NCBI RefSeq assembly: GCF_009389715.1
Contig: NC_052407.1
Coordinates: forward strand, 6,048,475 to 6,112,474
Source of the DNA: Phoenix dactylifera
Taxonomy: Eukaryota; Streptophyta; Magnoliopsida; Arecales; Arecaceae
DNA: 64,000 bases
Reading direction: 5' to 3'
Made by a program: the position numbers and the translations under genes. The stretch's first letter is position 1. Every line of letters starts with the position of its first letter. The notes under the pieces were generated by a model, which made no database searches, was not told the origin of the DNA, and saw nothing but the letters and a program-made list of their open reading frames with translations. Below are positions 1 to 11,659 of this stretch, piece after piece.

Positions 1-117
1 AAAGAATTAAAAGTATTCAAACAGAAATTAAAAATTTTAACATCTCATTCCAGAAAATGATCTTGCTACTAGGATGGTCACAAGCATTAAGCCACATGAT
101 CTACTTGATAAGGATAC

Positions 118-3100
118 AATTCAACAATTCGTCGATTATCTGACTCAACCAGACATTCCATTATGGATAGAGCTTTCTGATAGTCACTAAGGGAAGTCTC
201 AATATCCTCTGCAATTTTCAGAAAAATAGTTAAAGTTCAATATATCTCTGACAAATGCAACTATGCATGATCAAAAGCTAACCTCTTTCCAATGAGACCT
301 CCCCCAGAGCAGCCAAGATATTTACTTTCTCCAATGAGTCTTCTGGGCGCTTCTCAACAATTGCTCTAGCAACATCTAGCATTTTCCATGCCAGATCTAA
401 ATCAGAGTCTTCTTCATCTGCTTCTGCCAGATCCTCACCATCTCCTTCAGTTCCCTCATTAACATCTTCCTGATCCTTGTCGCTACCTTCTTTCAGGGGA
501 ACAAGATATGAGAAACCGTGATAATAACTGTGCGCTATAAAACTACAGAGATTATAACTGTATCGTCAAGCCACCAACATGCTGTGAAAGGGAAAATACA
601 TACTACCCACTCTTAACTTCAATTTATATAGATAGATTATATATGAATAGAAGGGGAGATAACAAAGTTTTCAAAAAAGAACTTATGTGTGGTGTATCGT
701 CAAGCCACCAACATGCTGTGAAAGGGAAAATACATACTACCCACTCTTAACTTCAATTTATATAGATAGATTATATATGAATAGAAGGGGAGATAACAAA
801 GTTTTCAAAAAAGAACTTATGTGTGGCTTGTCAGGACATACAAATAATTGCAACATGAATAATAGTGAATTTTTCCCAGGTAGCAAAAGCACCTTATAGA
901 AATAGTGATTGGAATTCTATAGCTCCATGAGAAGCATCAGATCATGTGATCCTTTGGCTTGACCTTATTTAATGATTCAACCAATTAAAATTAGAAATAT
1001 AAATCTCAAAAAAAAAAAAAGAATATCAGTTGAGATTTGAGACCAAAAGAAAAGTACATCGCTCTGACTAAATTTCAGTTCCCATTTCATTTCACACCCA
1101 TAGTGATGATAATGAAACCTAATTTTCAACCATACCATGCATACCAAAAAATCGAGATAGAAAGAGAAATGAGCTTCTCATTTATTCAAGATTTCCACCA
1201 GACAGCCCCTTGATGATCAAACAGCTAGCTGCCTTCCTAGACAATTTTCATTAATTGTGTGTGTTAAAGGATAATGCAGCAATATCATTGTTTTCCATCT
1301 TTTGAGGGGTCGATGTCCTTCACAAGATTGAAAGAGAAATATTTATAACTGGGAAAACACAGAAAATGTAGGTAGTTGGCTGAAAGGGTCAAATACTATT
1401 TACACACGGAACAAATTTAACAATGCCAACTATATTGACTAAGCTTTATCGATCATTTATCACCTTATCAATCATTTATCACCTTGATGTTCTACTTCTT
1501 ATTTTCCATGAGTCCAGACTAGGTCACTCATCCTATATGATGACGAGCTTATTTCCCTTGTCAGTGCTCTTTTAAAGCATACATCCAAATAATAATTTTG
1601 ATGATAAAGGTTAATCCAAGAACATACACCACGAAGCCTTGGATCATTCAAAAAATCAGATCAGCTGAAGGACTTAATAATGGGACTAGCAGGCATGAAT
1701 AACTATCAAATTGGTCAAATAAGCAAAGAGTTGTGTCTGATGGAGGTTAAACCATGGAGTCACATACAAAACTAGATGATTAAGATAGTGATTAAAACGC
1801 ATAACTCAGTCATGGCTTCGACATGAACACGCATAACTAATTAATACAAGGTTCGCAATCTCAGGACTAGACCCCCTATTAGTACCATTCTAATAAAGTG
1901 TCGGTATGCCCTCATACCGACTCTTAGTTTGGTACAAATATGGTATTAGGCCTAGTATGGGACAATATGCACAGGTACAATGAACCTTAGATTAATGCAA
2001 CTCATTTTTTGCATATAATTCAAAATACATTGTTTGAAAACTTAATTCAGAAACTTTAATCAATTTTAATTTTGGTTGGGCCAAAGAGATTCTGTATCAA
2101 CATTTTCAGCTGAGTATCCGTTAACAAGAAGAAGAACATTAGAGAAAATTCAGAACATAAAAAAATAAAACAGGTAGGAATTAGAAGTATATATGCACGC
2201 ACAGAGAGACATACATATGCATATATAAAAACATTATTCATGCACATAAACGCATATGTATCACATAATGTTTTAGAGAATAAAATTGTTAGAATTTTAT
2301 TAAAAAAATAAAAGACAAAGATTTAAGAAAAATCATCATTTAGAAAAACAGACCACATACCTATCTATAACAATGATGCATTATTTTGTAAGAATCTTAT
2401 ACACCAAATATAAGCATTCAAATTGAAATAGCATTTTTCATCATAAAAGTATACTTTAATTTGTAAATTTTGACTAAATTGAGATTCCTTATCATGCGTA
2501 TGCAGGATCTACAATATCTTGCCAAGTGTGTGCAAGTCTAAAGCATTAATGCAGAAAAAAATGTATGAAAGATATGCAGGATCCAGCACTTCTAGCTTCC
2601 AACTCTACTCAAAGCTAGTAAAGTATTGAGTTCTTTTTGCAAAAAGTGCTTGCAAAAGACAATTTATTACCCAAGAGCAAGCTCAACCCACCCTGCCAAC
2701 CCCATCTGGTGAAAAAGAAACACAGCCACACAATTTTTCAAAAAAAAGGGTTAGAATTTTAGCCTTCTATAAGCCAGCTTTAGGTCAAAAATACCAAATC
2801 AAAACTGACAAAGCTCAAGCATTTTCAATACAGTTTTGAGCAAAACATAAAACCTTTCTAAAATGCTTGACAATGAAAAAGGAAATAGTCATGTAAAGAT
2901 AGGGTGGGTATCAGTCAGGTTGGGTCAGTTTAGGGATAAAATTGAAAACAGACCGATTTAGACCACTTTCCTAAAACCAAAACCGGAACTAAAACGACGG
3001 TTTATAAAAACTGAATAAATTGAACCAAAGATATTGGTTCGGTTTTGGTCTGGTTTATCGAGTTGAGGAGATCCAAATTTAAGTTCATTGTATCAGGCTG

Positions 3101-6100
3101 AGAAGATCGAGGCATTGCCAGTTCGTAGTAGTTTTCTTGGAGATTTTATCTGAAAAAAACATCTAAAAAATCTACGAATCCCATAGAAAAGAGACTTACA
3201 GTCGGGATAGACCTGAGAAAGGTTTTGGATGCTTTCCAGTTCTTTGTAGACATCTAACTTATAAACTTCTTTTCCTCATACTTACCATTCCAAGGATCAA
3301 AAGAAATGCATTAGGATAGGAAATAAAGCAATCAATAAGAAAGAGAAGAAAGGATTAAAAAAATAAAGAGGAAAGAAAGTGATGAGGACCTAATGAGGAG
3401 ATTCCTACCAGCGAGCTTCATGAGAGAATAGTGGGGCTTGAAAGAGATGAGACATCCTATAAGGCACGAGACAGACGTCTCTCCTATCCATCATAGCTGC
3501 TCCAACTGTAGGGCCATGACATCATTGACTTGTCATCTTTGGATTCTCGGGATGAGGGGCCTCCCATGGTTGCAGTGGTGAGGAGAAGAAGAGGTGCAGC
3601 GAGATGAGGCTTATGATAGAAGAAAAGTTGTGGCGGCCTGGTGGGATGAAGGGGCACTAGTGGCTATGGTCGTGAGGAGAAGAAGAGATGGCAAGAGAAG
3701 GGGCAATCAGTGATCGTTCGAGTGGAGTACAGTGGTTGCAGTGGTGAGGAGAAAAAGAGATGTGGCAAGATGACGTCGGTGATAGAAAAAGAGTTGTAGC
3801 AGCCCGGTGGGATGAGGAGGCTCTAGTGGCAATGGTCGTGCGGAGAGGCAAAGATAATAAGAGTAGGGTCAATCGGCAATTGTTCGAGTGGGGAGGACAA
3901 CCATGAAAAGGGATTAGGGTTAGGGGTAAACTGCTAAAGGGACAACATACATATGTTGATTTTTCAGTTTGGATTGGTTTTCCAAAAATTTAAACCGAAA
4001 CTGAACCAACTTCTTCAGTTTGGAAATTTTTCAAACCGTAACCAAACTGGCTATAGAAAAAACCAGTTTAAACCGAACCCAAGTGATCAATTCAGTTCGG
4101 GCTCGCAGTGTGGTCAGTTTTTTGCACACCCGAATGTGAAGATGTGCTATAAGTTTTTTAAGTTACCTCCATGTATTTCTGAGTCTTGCTATAAGCGCAC
4201 TTAGGATAATGTTGGGATAAGTCTATGATTATTTCAAAAGAATTTAACTAGGATTGTTTTATAAATTAACTTGATTATATTCAGCATTCAAATACATCTA
4301 AAACCCAAATTCAAATACCCCCACAATTTACAAGGATTGTAACTGGAAAGCAGAAGCTCCTATTTGAGCCTAACTATACATGATCACTGCATGCATCCAC
4401 GAGATGCACCTTGCAAAGTGTTTGGCACTAAAATCAGGTTAATTTATACCACATTATTAGGGCCTGAAATTGTGGTCCGATGATTGTCGATGCAAAGTTC
4501 AGGTGGCCTTTTTATTATTTGATCATAAACTTCAAAATTGGATGAATTTGGTTATATGAATGATGCGGGTGAAGTTTAGACATTTGAGTTTCAAGCCTCT
4601 AAGTTCTACTCGATGTAAAGTTAGGTCATAACCAAGTCAATGATAACCTAATATACAGTCAACACCTTTTACCTTCTTTTTTCTTGTTTTAATCACCTTT
4701 AAATAAAACATTTTTACCAGCATTTTCCATACAATTCTACAGCAGCAACTTCTCATGAACATCACTTCAAAGTAGTACTTCTTTCTTGAATTATCACAAT
4801 TTTGAGGGACCCAAGTGCGCCAAAAATACATATTTTAACCAAGATATAGGGGCTTTAAAATGTTATGGTGGTATAAGAACATATAAGTCTCTCTTTTTTT
4901 CGGAAACTTATATATTTCACTAAAAACCGAAAATAGTATCTCATTTAAAAATTAACATTGCATTGATTTATTTAGATGAATTTTTGGAGTTGGTCAATCT
5001 CCTGTTTTTCCAGGTAGAAAAATTAGGATTAAATCCCAATCCAGAATCTCATTTAGATAGTGAAAAAAAAACAGAAAAAAAATTGGAATGCATCCATACC
5101 TTTATAAGTGATCAAGTTCATTATAGGCTGAGCGAAAATTAATAGTCAAGGAAGACCTTAGTTATCTAAAAGATGAATAAATGCAAGAGCTGATCAGGGT
5201 GCAACACACGTAGAGGGAGGTTGACCACTCCAAAAACTTAGAGACATGACACCCTAAGTAGAAGTTTCCTGCTGCTAAAGACCAGACCCACCAAACCACA
5301 AGCAATTGCCACCCTTGGTGGTTCTATTGTAAAACACATAGAAAACAAAAACACCTTAAATATGACAGCAACGAGGCTGATGAGGTGGAGTTCTAATGTA
5401 ACAACTTTTCAAACACCATCAAACTTGAAGGAAAAAATTTGTAACACAATCATTAGACCAGATAAATGGATCAGAATGGCAATGCAAAGATACATGAACA
5501 TGGGCTGGGATCAAGAGATTGGGACAGATGTGTGATCAATTTAAGAATAAAATCAAACAGTTGGAGGATTGCATAGAAATTCCCCAGCAAAACAAGATGA
5601 CAAACACAAGTGCAGTTACTAACATAGCCACCTTTCCTAAGAGAAAGCAGTTAGGACCTAGACCATTTCTTTGCCAATCCTCTTGTTTTCCTAGGACTCA
5701 CTCACAAAAATCCCAATATTCCTTCAAGTCAAACAACCGAAAAACCAAATTTACACATGTATCTACAAGTAAAACCAATGATAGGTGCTTATTGCATGTA
5801 TACTGCTTATATACAAAAATGTAGAGTGATGAAGATTAACACGACACATACTAGGCCAAAAAATTCTCACCAAAGCATATTGAGAGGAAAGATGACCAAT
5901 GTCTCCACATTCTCTAGACAAATACAGTATTTGCAATCAACCACATCTCAGCATATTAAGGCTTAACTGCAAGTTATCATTTAATGAAATATCCCTAGCT
6001 AAAAATTTTAATTCATGTCGTTAGACCTTCTAAAAGAAAAACAAGTAGTTGTAAGCAGGTTTCCACAAAACTTATAGTTGGATTGTTTATGTTGATGAGT

Positions 6101-9100
6101 CTGTAAATTTTATGTCTATTATAATAAGAGAGCCTGAGTTGGGGCATGCTAAAGCTGGACTTCAAAAGTGAAGCCTCCGCATGAAGTGGAAAGTGTGACA
6201 GTCTCCAAACCATATACAACTTCCCCCTAATACTACTCTATGCCATCCTCTCCTTTTTTGCAAAACATGTGCACGGCAAGTGCAGAATACTAGTGTTTAT
6301 AATCTATGCATGCCCATATAATATGTATCAACACATGGCATGTTACATGGTTTCAAATCCCATGGGACGACCCGCTGGATGCCGGTGTCAAGATATCCTG
6401 ATCGACGCATCCTAGGACATCCTTCGTCCCAAGTGCGGGATAAGATATGAGGGCAAAGGCTCTCGTTCTATGAAAAATTCAGAATGACCCCATCCCATAA
6501 CATTTAAAACCTTGTGGCATATGTGCGGTACAAGTTTTGGTGATGAGCATAAATGTCTTTGTATAGGATCCATCTAACATTATAATATTTTTCTCGTGGG
6601 TCCAACCTAAGTATCATACCAATACACATTGCTAAGTGTTAGGTGTAGGGAAGAGTTACGGCAGCTTGGGCCGGTCTGAGCCATGCTTGGCGTGTGCTAC
6701 AAGCTAGCTCAGTGATCTTGGAGAGGGACTCAGCCACCATGATCAGTTGGATCAAGGGTGGCCTGAGCGGCGGTGGAGGGGGACTTCCCTTGCTTCGGAA
6801 TATTTGGGCTATGATGAGCAATAGAGTGGCCTTTCAGGCAAGACATGTGTTCAGGGAGGCTAACGGGGCTGCGAATCAGGGAGGCACTTTGTGGGCCAGA
6901 GAGGAAAAGTTGCCTAGAGCACTCCAAGATTTGCTGTTTTCTGATTTTGTTGGGTGTATTCGTGCTCATACTATATGAAACGCCCATCTTAAGCAAAAAA
7001 AAAAGTGTTAGGTGTAGGTATTTTGGTGTAAATTAAAGGATTCACGTAACATAGATGCGGTCCACGGATGCATTTGTGTATCTCTATTTCTAGAGAGTCT
7101 ACATGTAAACTTATATATGTTTGCATCCACCTGTAACTATTATGCATATATTTTAAGCATGCACACACTATACATGTATCAAAATGGCATATGTATAATC
7201 AGTAGATGCACTTCCATAATGTTAAGCAACAAATAGTTTTTCAAATGTATCTTAATGAAAAATGTTGAACATGAATCAACAAAGATGTTAAAACAAATGT
7301 ATAAGGATGCAAATGTGTTAAAAGATGAATCAGTCTCCTATTTGTTTAAGTGAAATATTACAGCTAGCTTAGCTTTTCTTTCTTACCCCTATTTGCAGTT
7401 GCCACAAATGGGAAGAAAGGACCAAGCAAGGTGTAATCAACCTTTGAGTTTTAATGATGCAGGTCTATCCTTTTCCAAACCAAGGCAACTACAAAATGGG
7501 TGGGTAAGTTGGTATCAACCCAGGAAGAGAATCAGTGCATCAAGTGAAAAGAGTGAAACCAAGATCTAGGGAAACAAGCACTTAGCAAGTTCCAGAGTTA
7601 ATCAAGCTGAAATTGGATAAGAACCAAAGATCTGGTGTGATAGATTCAATCTCCAAGTCAAAAATGAGACAACTGATTGGACCAAACGTCCACAATCAGA
7701 ATCATCCTATTTTCAGTGATTTGTTCTCCCTGATTAGAATAGGCAAGTTGATTCCCTTCATTGGAGACCATATGAAAACTTCAATTCTAACAAAAGCATT
7801 TTTGAATAAAGAATATTTCACTTATCTGACAATATTTATGATGAATTTACTATTATGAGACCTCAGTGATAGCATTTACAATAAATTTACTTTTCTGAGA
7901 CAGATAAACTAATCAACATGCATGACTTAGATACTCTACTGGTTTTGATCAGTTGCGTTCATCATATTGACTTATCTGAACTGATTAAAAGCACATAACC
8001 TTTTCAACCCCAGAATAATAACAATGACATGGCTTACATAGAGATGCATACCTTCTCCAGATTCCTCATTATTACCACATGGAATGTCTTCTTTATCATC
8101 ACAAGCAGAAGCCTTTGAGCTTCCACTATTTTCTGCACCACTAGTGGTTCTATCCTTCTGCAGGTTTGTGGGAGAGCTCTTAGGAACATTACCCAATGGA
8201 TCAGCTTCCTCTTGAGCCTTGTATAATAGTGCACAGCCATATTTATAATAAGCACTAGCACATTCCTGAGCAAGTTCTCCATAATGCGCAACCCTGAATA
8301 ATAGAATATGTGTGTTAACTTCTCCTGATGATGATAAGCATTAATCTGCAGCATGGTTTATATTACTTCTCTATTTTTTCTGCGGCAAAGATACAAGAGG
8401 CATCTTGTAGAGCAAATGATCGTGGAAAGCTGAATAGCTTTAGAACAAGACAATGATAATGATCATCAGAAAGTAATTTATAACGCATATGCACATGCAC
8501 ACAAGCACGTTCAGATGTAGAGGCATAAATGATATGTACACATTAGAAACATTGTACATCGCAACCAGTGTATGATAATAGTACATTCTAAGTCAAATTT
8601 TCAGTAACATGCACCTCTAAAAAGTTTGGAAGATAAAGATAAAGCAGCATCCATAGGATATAATTTTGATCTTTGCCTTGAGATATTGCATAACGATTTT
8701 TGTGCTAGACACCGACTATAGTAGGCAGTCAATTGCAAAGGATGTACCTGTACAAATATATATACATGTCTAGGCACGCACACAAGCACAATGCTTATAT
8801 GTGTATTTATAAACAAACTATACAAACATATATATGCATGTGCATATACATGACACGCATGTAGACATGCACTCATAAGCACACTCAAGAAAGCTAAAAG
8901 AAAAAACGCACAAAACACATAAATACATGCAGACACCCACCCATATGCATACTGAAGCAAGCTAAAAGATACAGGCATGTGCACGCACATGCACACACAC
9001 CAACTCGCTCACATGTAGACACACTCAAGCAATCTAAAAAAAAGTAAAATGTACAAACATATATAAGGGCATATGTTGTATACACAAACATCTAGAAATA

Positions 9101-11659
9101 CAAAACCCACCCTATGCACACTCAAGCAAGTTGATAAAATAAACACACATGCATACATACAATACATCTACACATCCATATACACAGCAAGAAGATAGGG
9201 GGGGTGCATGCATGAGTGAGAGAGAGAGAATCCTGTTACAAGGAATGAAGGCTTAATCCAACCAAGAGGATTCCAGCTCAACCTAGGAAATGATCGGATG
9301 GGCCGACTCATTTGAAACTCCAGCATGCATTGGTGAATACTAATTAAAGCTTGAAGCATGAAATGCTGTACCGGTCCGGTCCTAGACCGGTACCGGAACG
9401 ACAAAAAAATCGGTATTTCCCGATTTTTTATCCGAACCGGCCGGTACGGGCCCGTACCGGCCGGTTCGCATCGGTACGATTTTTTTTTTAAGAACCACAG
9501 CGTCGCGCACTGTGATTTTTGAAACCGTACCGGACCGGGCCGGTACCGTACCGGACCGGGCCGGCCACCGGTACGCCGACCGGTACCGGTACGGCGGACC
9601 TTGGCTTGAAGGCTACAATTACTAAACCAAGAGTCAGCCAATCAACAAGACAATATCCAGAAATACAAAATGCAGTTGAGTTAGTCCAAAGCAACAAAGA
9701 AGCAAGCTTTAAAAGAACATTGATCGCAAGGAAAATTGAAAAATATACATGATGCACCTGCGGCAAGAGTATTGCACAATAATGAAGGACATAATGATGG
9801 TTTAAGCATGCTAACTGGAGGCAAATTCACCCTTCTAACATCAAGCTTCACCCCTTTTGTGAATCAGTTCAAAGCAGAACACTGAGTTTTGTGCTAGACA
9901 CTGACTATAGTAGGCAGTCATTTGCAAAGGATGTACCTGTACAAATATATATACATGTCCAAGCACGCACACAAGCACAACGATCATATGTGTATTTATA
10001 AACAAATTATAGTAAATCATACGAAGCTGTCTAGGTTTGCATTTATATATATATGCATGTGCACATACATGACATGCGCTCATAAGCACACTCAAGCAAG
10101 CTAAAAGAAAAAATGCACAAAACACAATAAATACATGTAGACACCCACCCATATGCATATACTGAAGCAAGCTAAAAGATACAGGCATGCGCACGCACTC
10201 ATGCACGCACACCAACTCACTCACATGTAGACACTCAAGCAATCTACAAGAAATCAAAATGTACAAACATATATAAGTGCATATGTTGTATACACAAACA
10301 TCGAGAAATACAAACTCACCCTATGCACACTCAAGCAAGTTGATAAAATAAACACACATGCATACGTACAATACATCTACACATCCATATACACGGCAAG
10401 AGGCGAGGGGGGTGCATGCATGAGAGACAGAGAGAGAATCCTATTACAAGGAATGAAGGCTTAATCCAACCAAGAGGATTCCAGCTCAACCTAGGAAATG
10501 ATAGGATGGGTCGACTCATTTGAAACTCCAGCATGCATTGGTGAATACAAATTAAAGCTCGAAGGCCACAATTACTGAACCAAGAGTCAGCCAAACAACA
10601 AGACAATATCCAGAAATACATAATGCAGTTGAGTTAGTCCAAAGCAACAAAGAAGCAAGCTTTAAAAGAACATTGATCACAAAAACAATTGAAAAATATA
10701 CATGATGCACCTGCGGCTAGAGTATTGCACAATAATGAAGGATATAATGATGGTTTAATCGTGCTAATTGTAGGTAAATTCGCCCTTCTAACAGCAAGCT
10801 TCGCCCCTTTTGTGAACCAGTTCAAAGCAGAACCAGACAAAGAAACAGCAAACCATATATCTTCCCATTTTTACTCACAAACTGACTCCAACCAAACACA
10901 AACACCTAATCGGATCCTATAAGTTTTGGCTTTTCTAACCACCTCAACATCATCAAGGGAAAACGCATAGCAAACTTAACCGGAAAAAGACAGACGCCAA
11001 CAAATTGGTGACCCTTCTTACATTGATATTTAAAAAAATATAAAATAATAAAACTTTCATAATTATTTGAATCTTTAAAGAACAGATTCAAAATACAAAC
11101 TTTACCCCGTCAATTTGGTCCGATAAGAACTTCATTGCAGCTTTAGAAAACATTTCGCATCAAAATTATGATCATCAGTCCCTCGACAAAAATATCAATA
11201 ATAATAAATAATATTTAGAGAAAACAAACTAAATAAAAATGGAATCGCACTTAAAGGGCGAGAGCATAGAACTCTTTACGGTAAGAAACCAAAAGGAATG
11301 CCGCAAAAATAAATCCAATAATAAATAACTAAAAAGGAAAAAAAACCTAACCTAATTTCTAGGGCGCGGCTAAGGCAATCCACGGCATCCACGAAATCCC
11401 CGGCCTCTATTGCCTTCGACCCCTCCTCGAAGAACTCATCCGCGAGAGCTAGAGCTTTCTCGGCACTCTGCTCTTCAGGGCCGGAAGACCCAGCTGCTCC
11501 GCCGCTCGAAGAATCGCCTTTGCCGTCGACACTCGGGCCATTCCCCTGCTCTTCCGAAGCTGGGGTTTTCTCAGCCTCGGGGACGACCGGATCCGCCGCT
11601 AGGCTTTTCTCCTCCTTCTCAGGGGGCTCCAAGGCGGGAGCTTGGTCGGGGGAAGACAT
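118..11659 (-). CDS. NASP: NASP-type histone chaperone (SHNi-TPR), 5' four exons, runs off left edge
   Basis: Nuclear H3/H4 chaperone of the NASP/N1-N2/Hif1 family, which escorts non-nucleosomal histones through TPR repeats. Exons read on the minus strand are 11352-11659, 8052-8293, 283-489 and 118-208. Phases match at each GT-AG join and give about 282 residues before the window ends; the next exon lies outside. Residues 1-60 are rich in Pro, Glu and Ser. A first TPR (ALADEFFEEGSKAIEAGDF) precedes the AHYGELAQECASAYYKYG TPR helix pair. An acidic insert follows (EGDGEDLAEADEEDSDLD), then the SHNi-TPR (LAWKMLDVARAIVEK, with VSLEREDIETSLSDYQKAL across the third join). The start is the first Met, MSSPDQ, at 11659. 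Intron 1 (3.06 kb) and intron 2 (7.56 kb) are full of insertions. The gene is divergent from HCF164, with 1.36 kb between the two starts. Family assignment is firm; the 3' half is unseen. Confidence 0.9.
559..826. repeat. Perfect 134-bp tandem duplication
   Basis: Copy 1 is 559-692 and copy 2 is 693-826, and I see no mismatch between them. It lies in NASP intron 2, just upstream (in genomic coordinates, to the right) of exon 3. Identity implies a recent event or an assembly artefact. Confidence 0.9.
1900..1921. repeat. Short perfect hairpin
   Basis: Nine-base arms GTCGGTATG (1900-1908) and CATACCGAC (1913-1921) flank a 4-nt loop. The flanks contain further TGGTAC/GGTAC-like words. It may be a decayed piece of the same class of self-complementary element as those at 9357 and 26275. 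Confidence 0.6.
2901..4133. mobile_element. Mutator-like non-autonomous DNA transposon, 1.23 kb
   Basis: The ends are degenerate inverted repeats: AGGGTGGG on the left and, read inward from the right, TCGGGTGTGCAAAA. Both are followed by long stretches of GGTTCGGTTT-like words and their complements (2930-3060 and 3955-4100). The flanks ATGTAAAGAT (2891-2900) and ATGTGAAGAT (4134-4143) match at 9 of 10 positions, as expected for the 9-10 bp target duplication of Mutator-like elements. The middle holds a diverged tandem repeat with a period near 165 bp. No transposase frame is present. It sits in NASP intron 2. Confidence 0.6.
3550..3885. repeat. Diverged tandem repeat, period about 165 bp, two units
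   Basis: GTTGCAGTGGTGAGGAGAA recurs at 3569 and 3734, and TAGTGGC(T/A)ATGGTCGTG at 3658 and 3823, both with offset 165. The repeat forms the core of the 2901-4133 element. A 71-codon minus-strand frame over it is low-complexity and is not supported as a gene. Confidence 0.7.
6650..7002 (+). mobile_element. 5'-truncated LINE (RNase H end) with 16-bp target duplication
   Basis: The plus strand encodes a decayed RNase H C-terminal domain: AAWAGLSHAWRVLQASS, ILERDSATMISWI, then RHVFREANGAA, PRALQDLLFSDFVGCIRAHTI and a stop. The segment that normally reads DWVASFVA after EANGAA is missing. A short 3' tail ends in AAGC plus poly(A). The flanks AAGTGTTAGGTGTAGG at 6634-6649 and 7003-7018 are identical, which fixes both ends and shows that only about 350 bp were copied. 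It lies antisense in NASP intron 2. Confidence 0.9.
8698..10834. repeat. Tandem segmental duplication in NASP intron 1
   Basis: Copy 1 is about 8698-9886 and copy 2 about 9887-10834. Both begin TTTTGTGCTAGACAC(C/T)GACT and both end near CAGTTCAAAGCAGAAC. They share, in order, TG/CA-rich low-complexity DNA, a GAGAGAGAGAATCCT(G/A)TTACAAGG segment, and a TACATGATGCACCTGCGGC segment. Copy 1 is longer because it contains the 247-bp insertion at 9357-9603. Several open frames here are shadows of the CA-rich repeat, not genes. Confidence 0.9.
9357..9603. mobile_element. GC-rich hAT-like MITE, 8-bp target duplication
   Basis: The 247-bp insertion starts CATGAAATGCTGTACCGGT and ends GGACCTTG, so its termini are CA...TG with an imperfect inverted repeat containing GTACCGGT. 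It is packed with self-complementary CCGGTACGG words, very unlike the AT-rich host. GCTTGAAG flanks it at 9349-9356 and 9604-9611. The paralogous tandem copy has one GCTCGAAG at the same place (about 10556-10563), which is a preserved empty site. Eight-bp duplications are typical of hAT elements. Confidence 0.8.

Noticed and set aside
5519-5824. 101-codon frame in NASP intron 2
   Set aside because: Slight gag-like look but no motif; not enough to call a gene or an element.
6360-6490. GGGACGACCC/ATCGACGC-rich segment in NASP intron 2
   Set aside because: Looks like a decayed repeat but no partner or boundary could be identified.
8601-10266. Frames of 131 and 141 codons with Cys/Val/His-rich proteins, plus 9168-9641
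   Set aside because: They translate CA/TG-rich tandem repeats and the palindromic MITE, and recur in both tandem copies.
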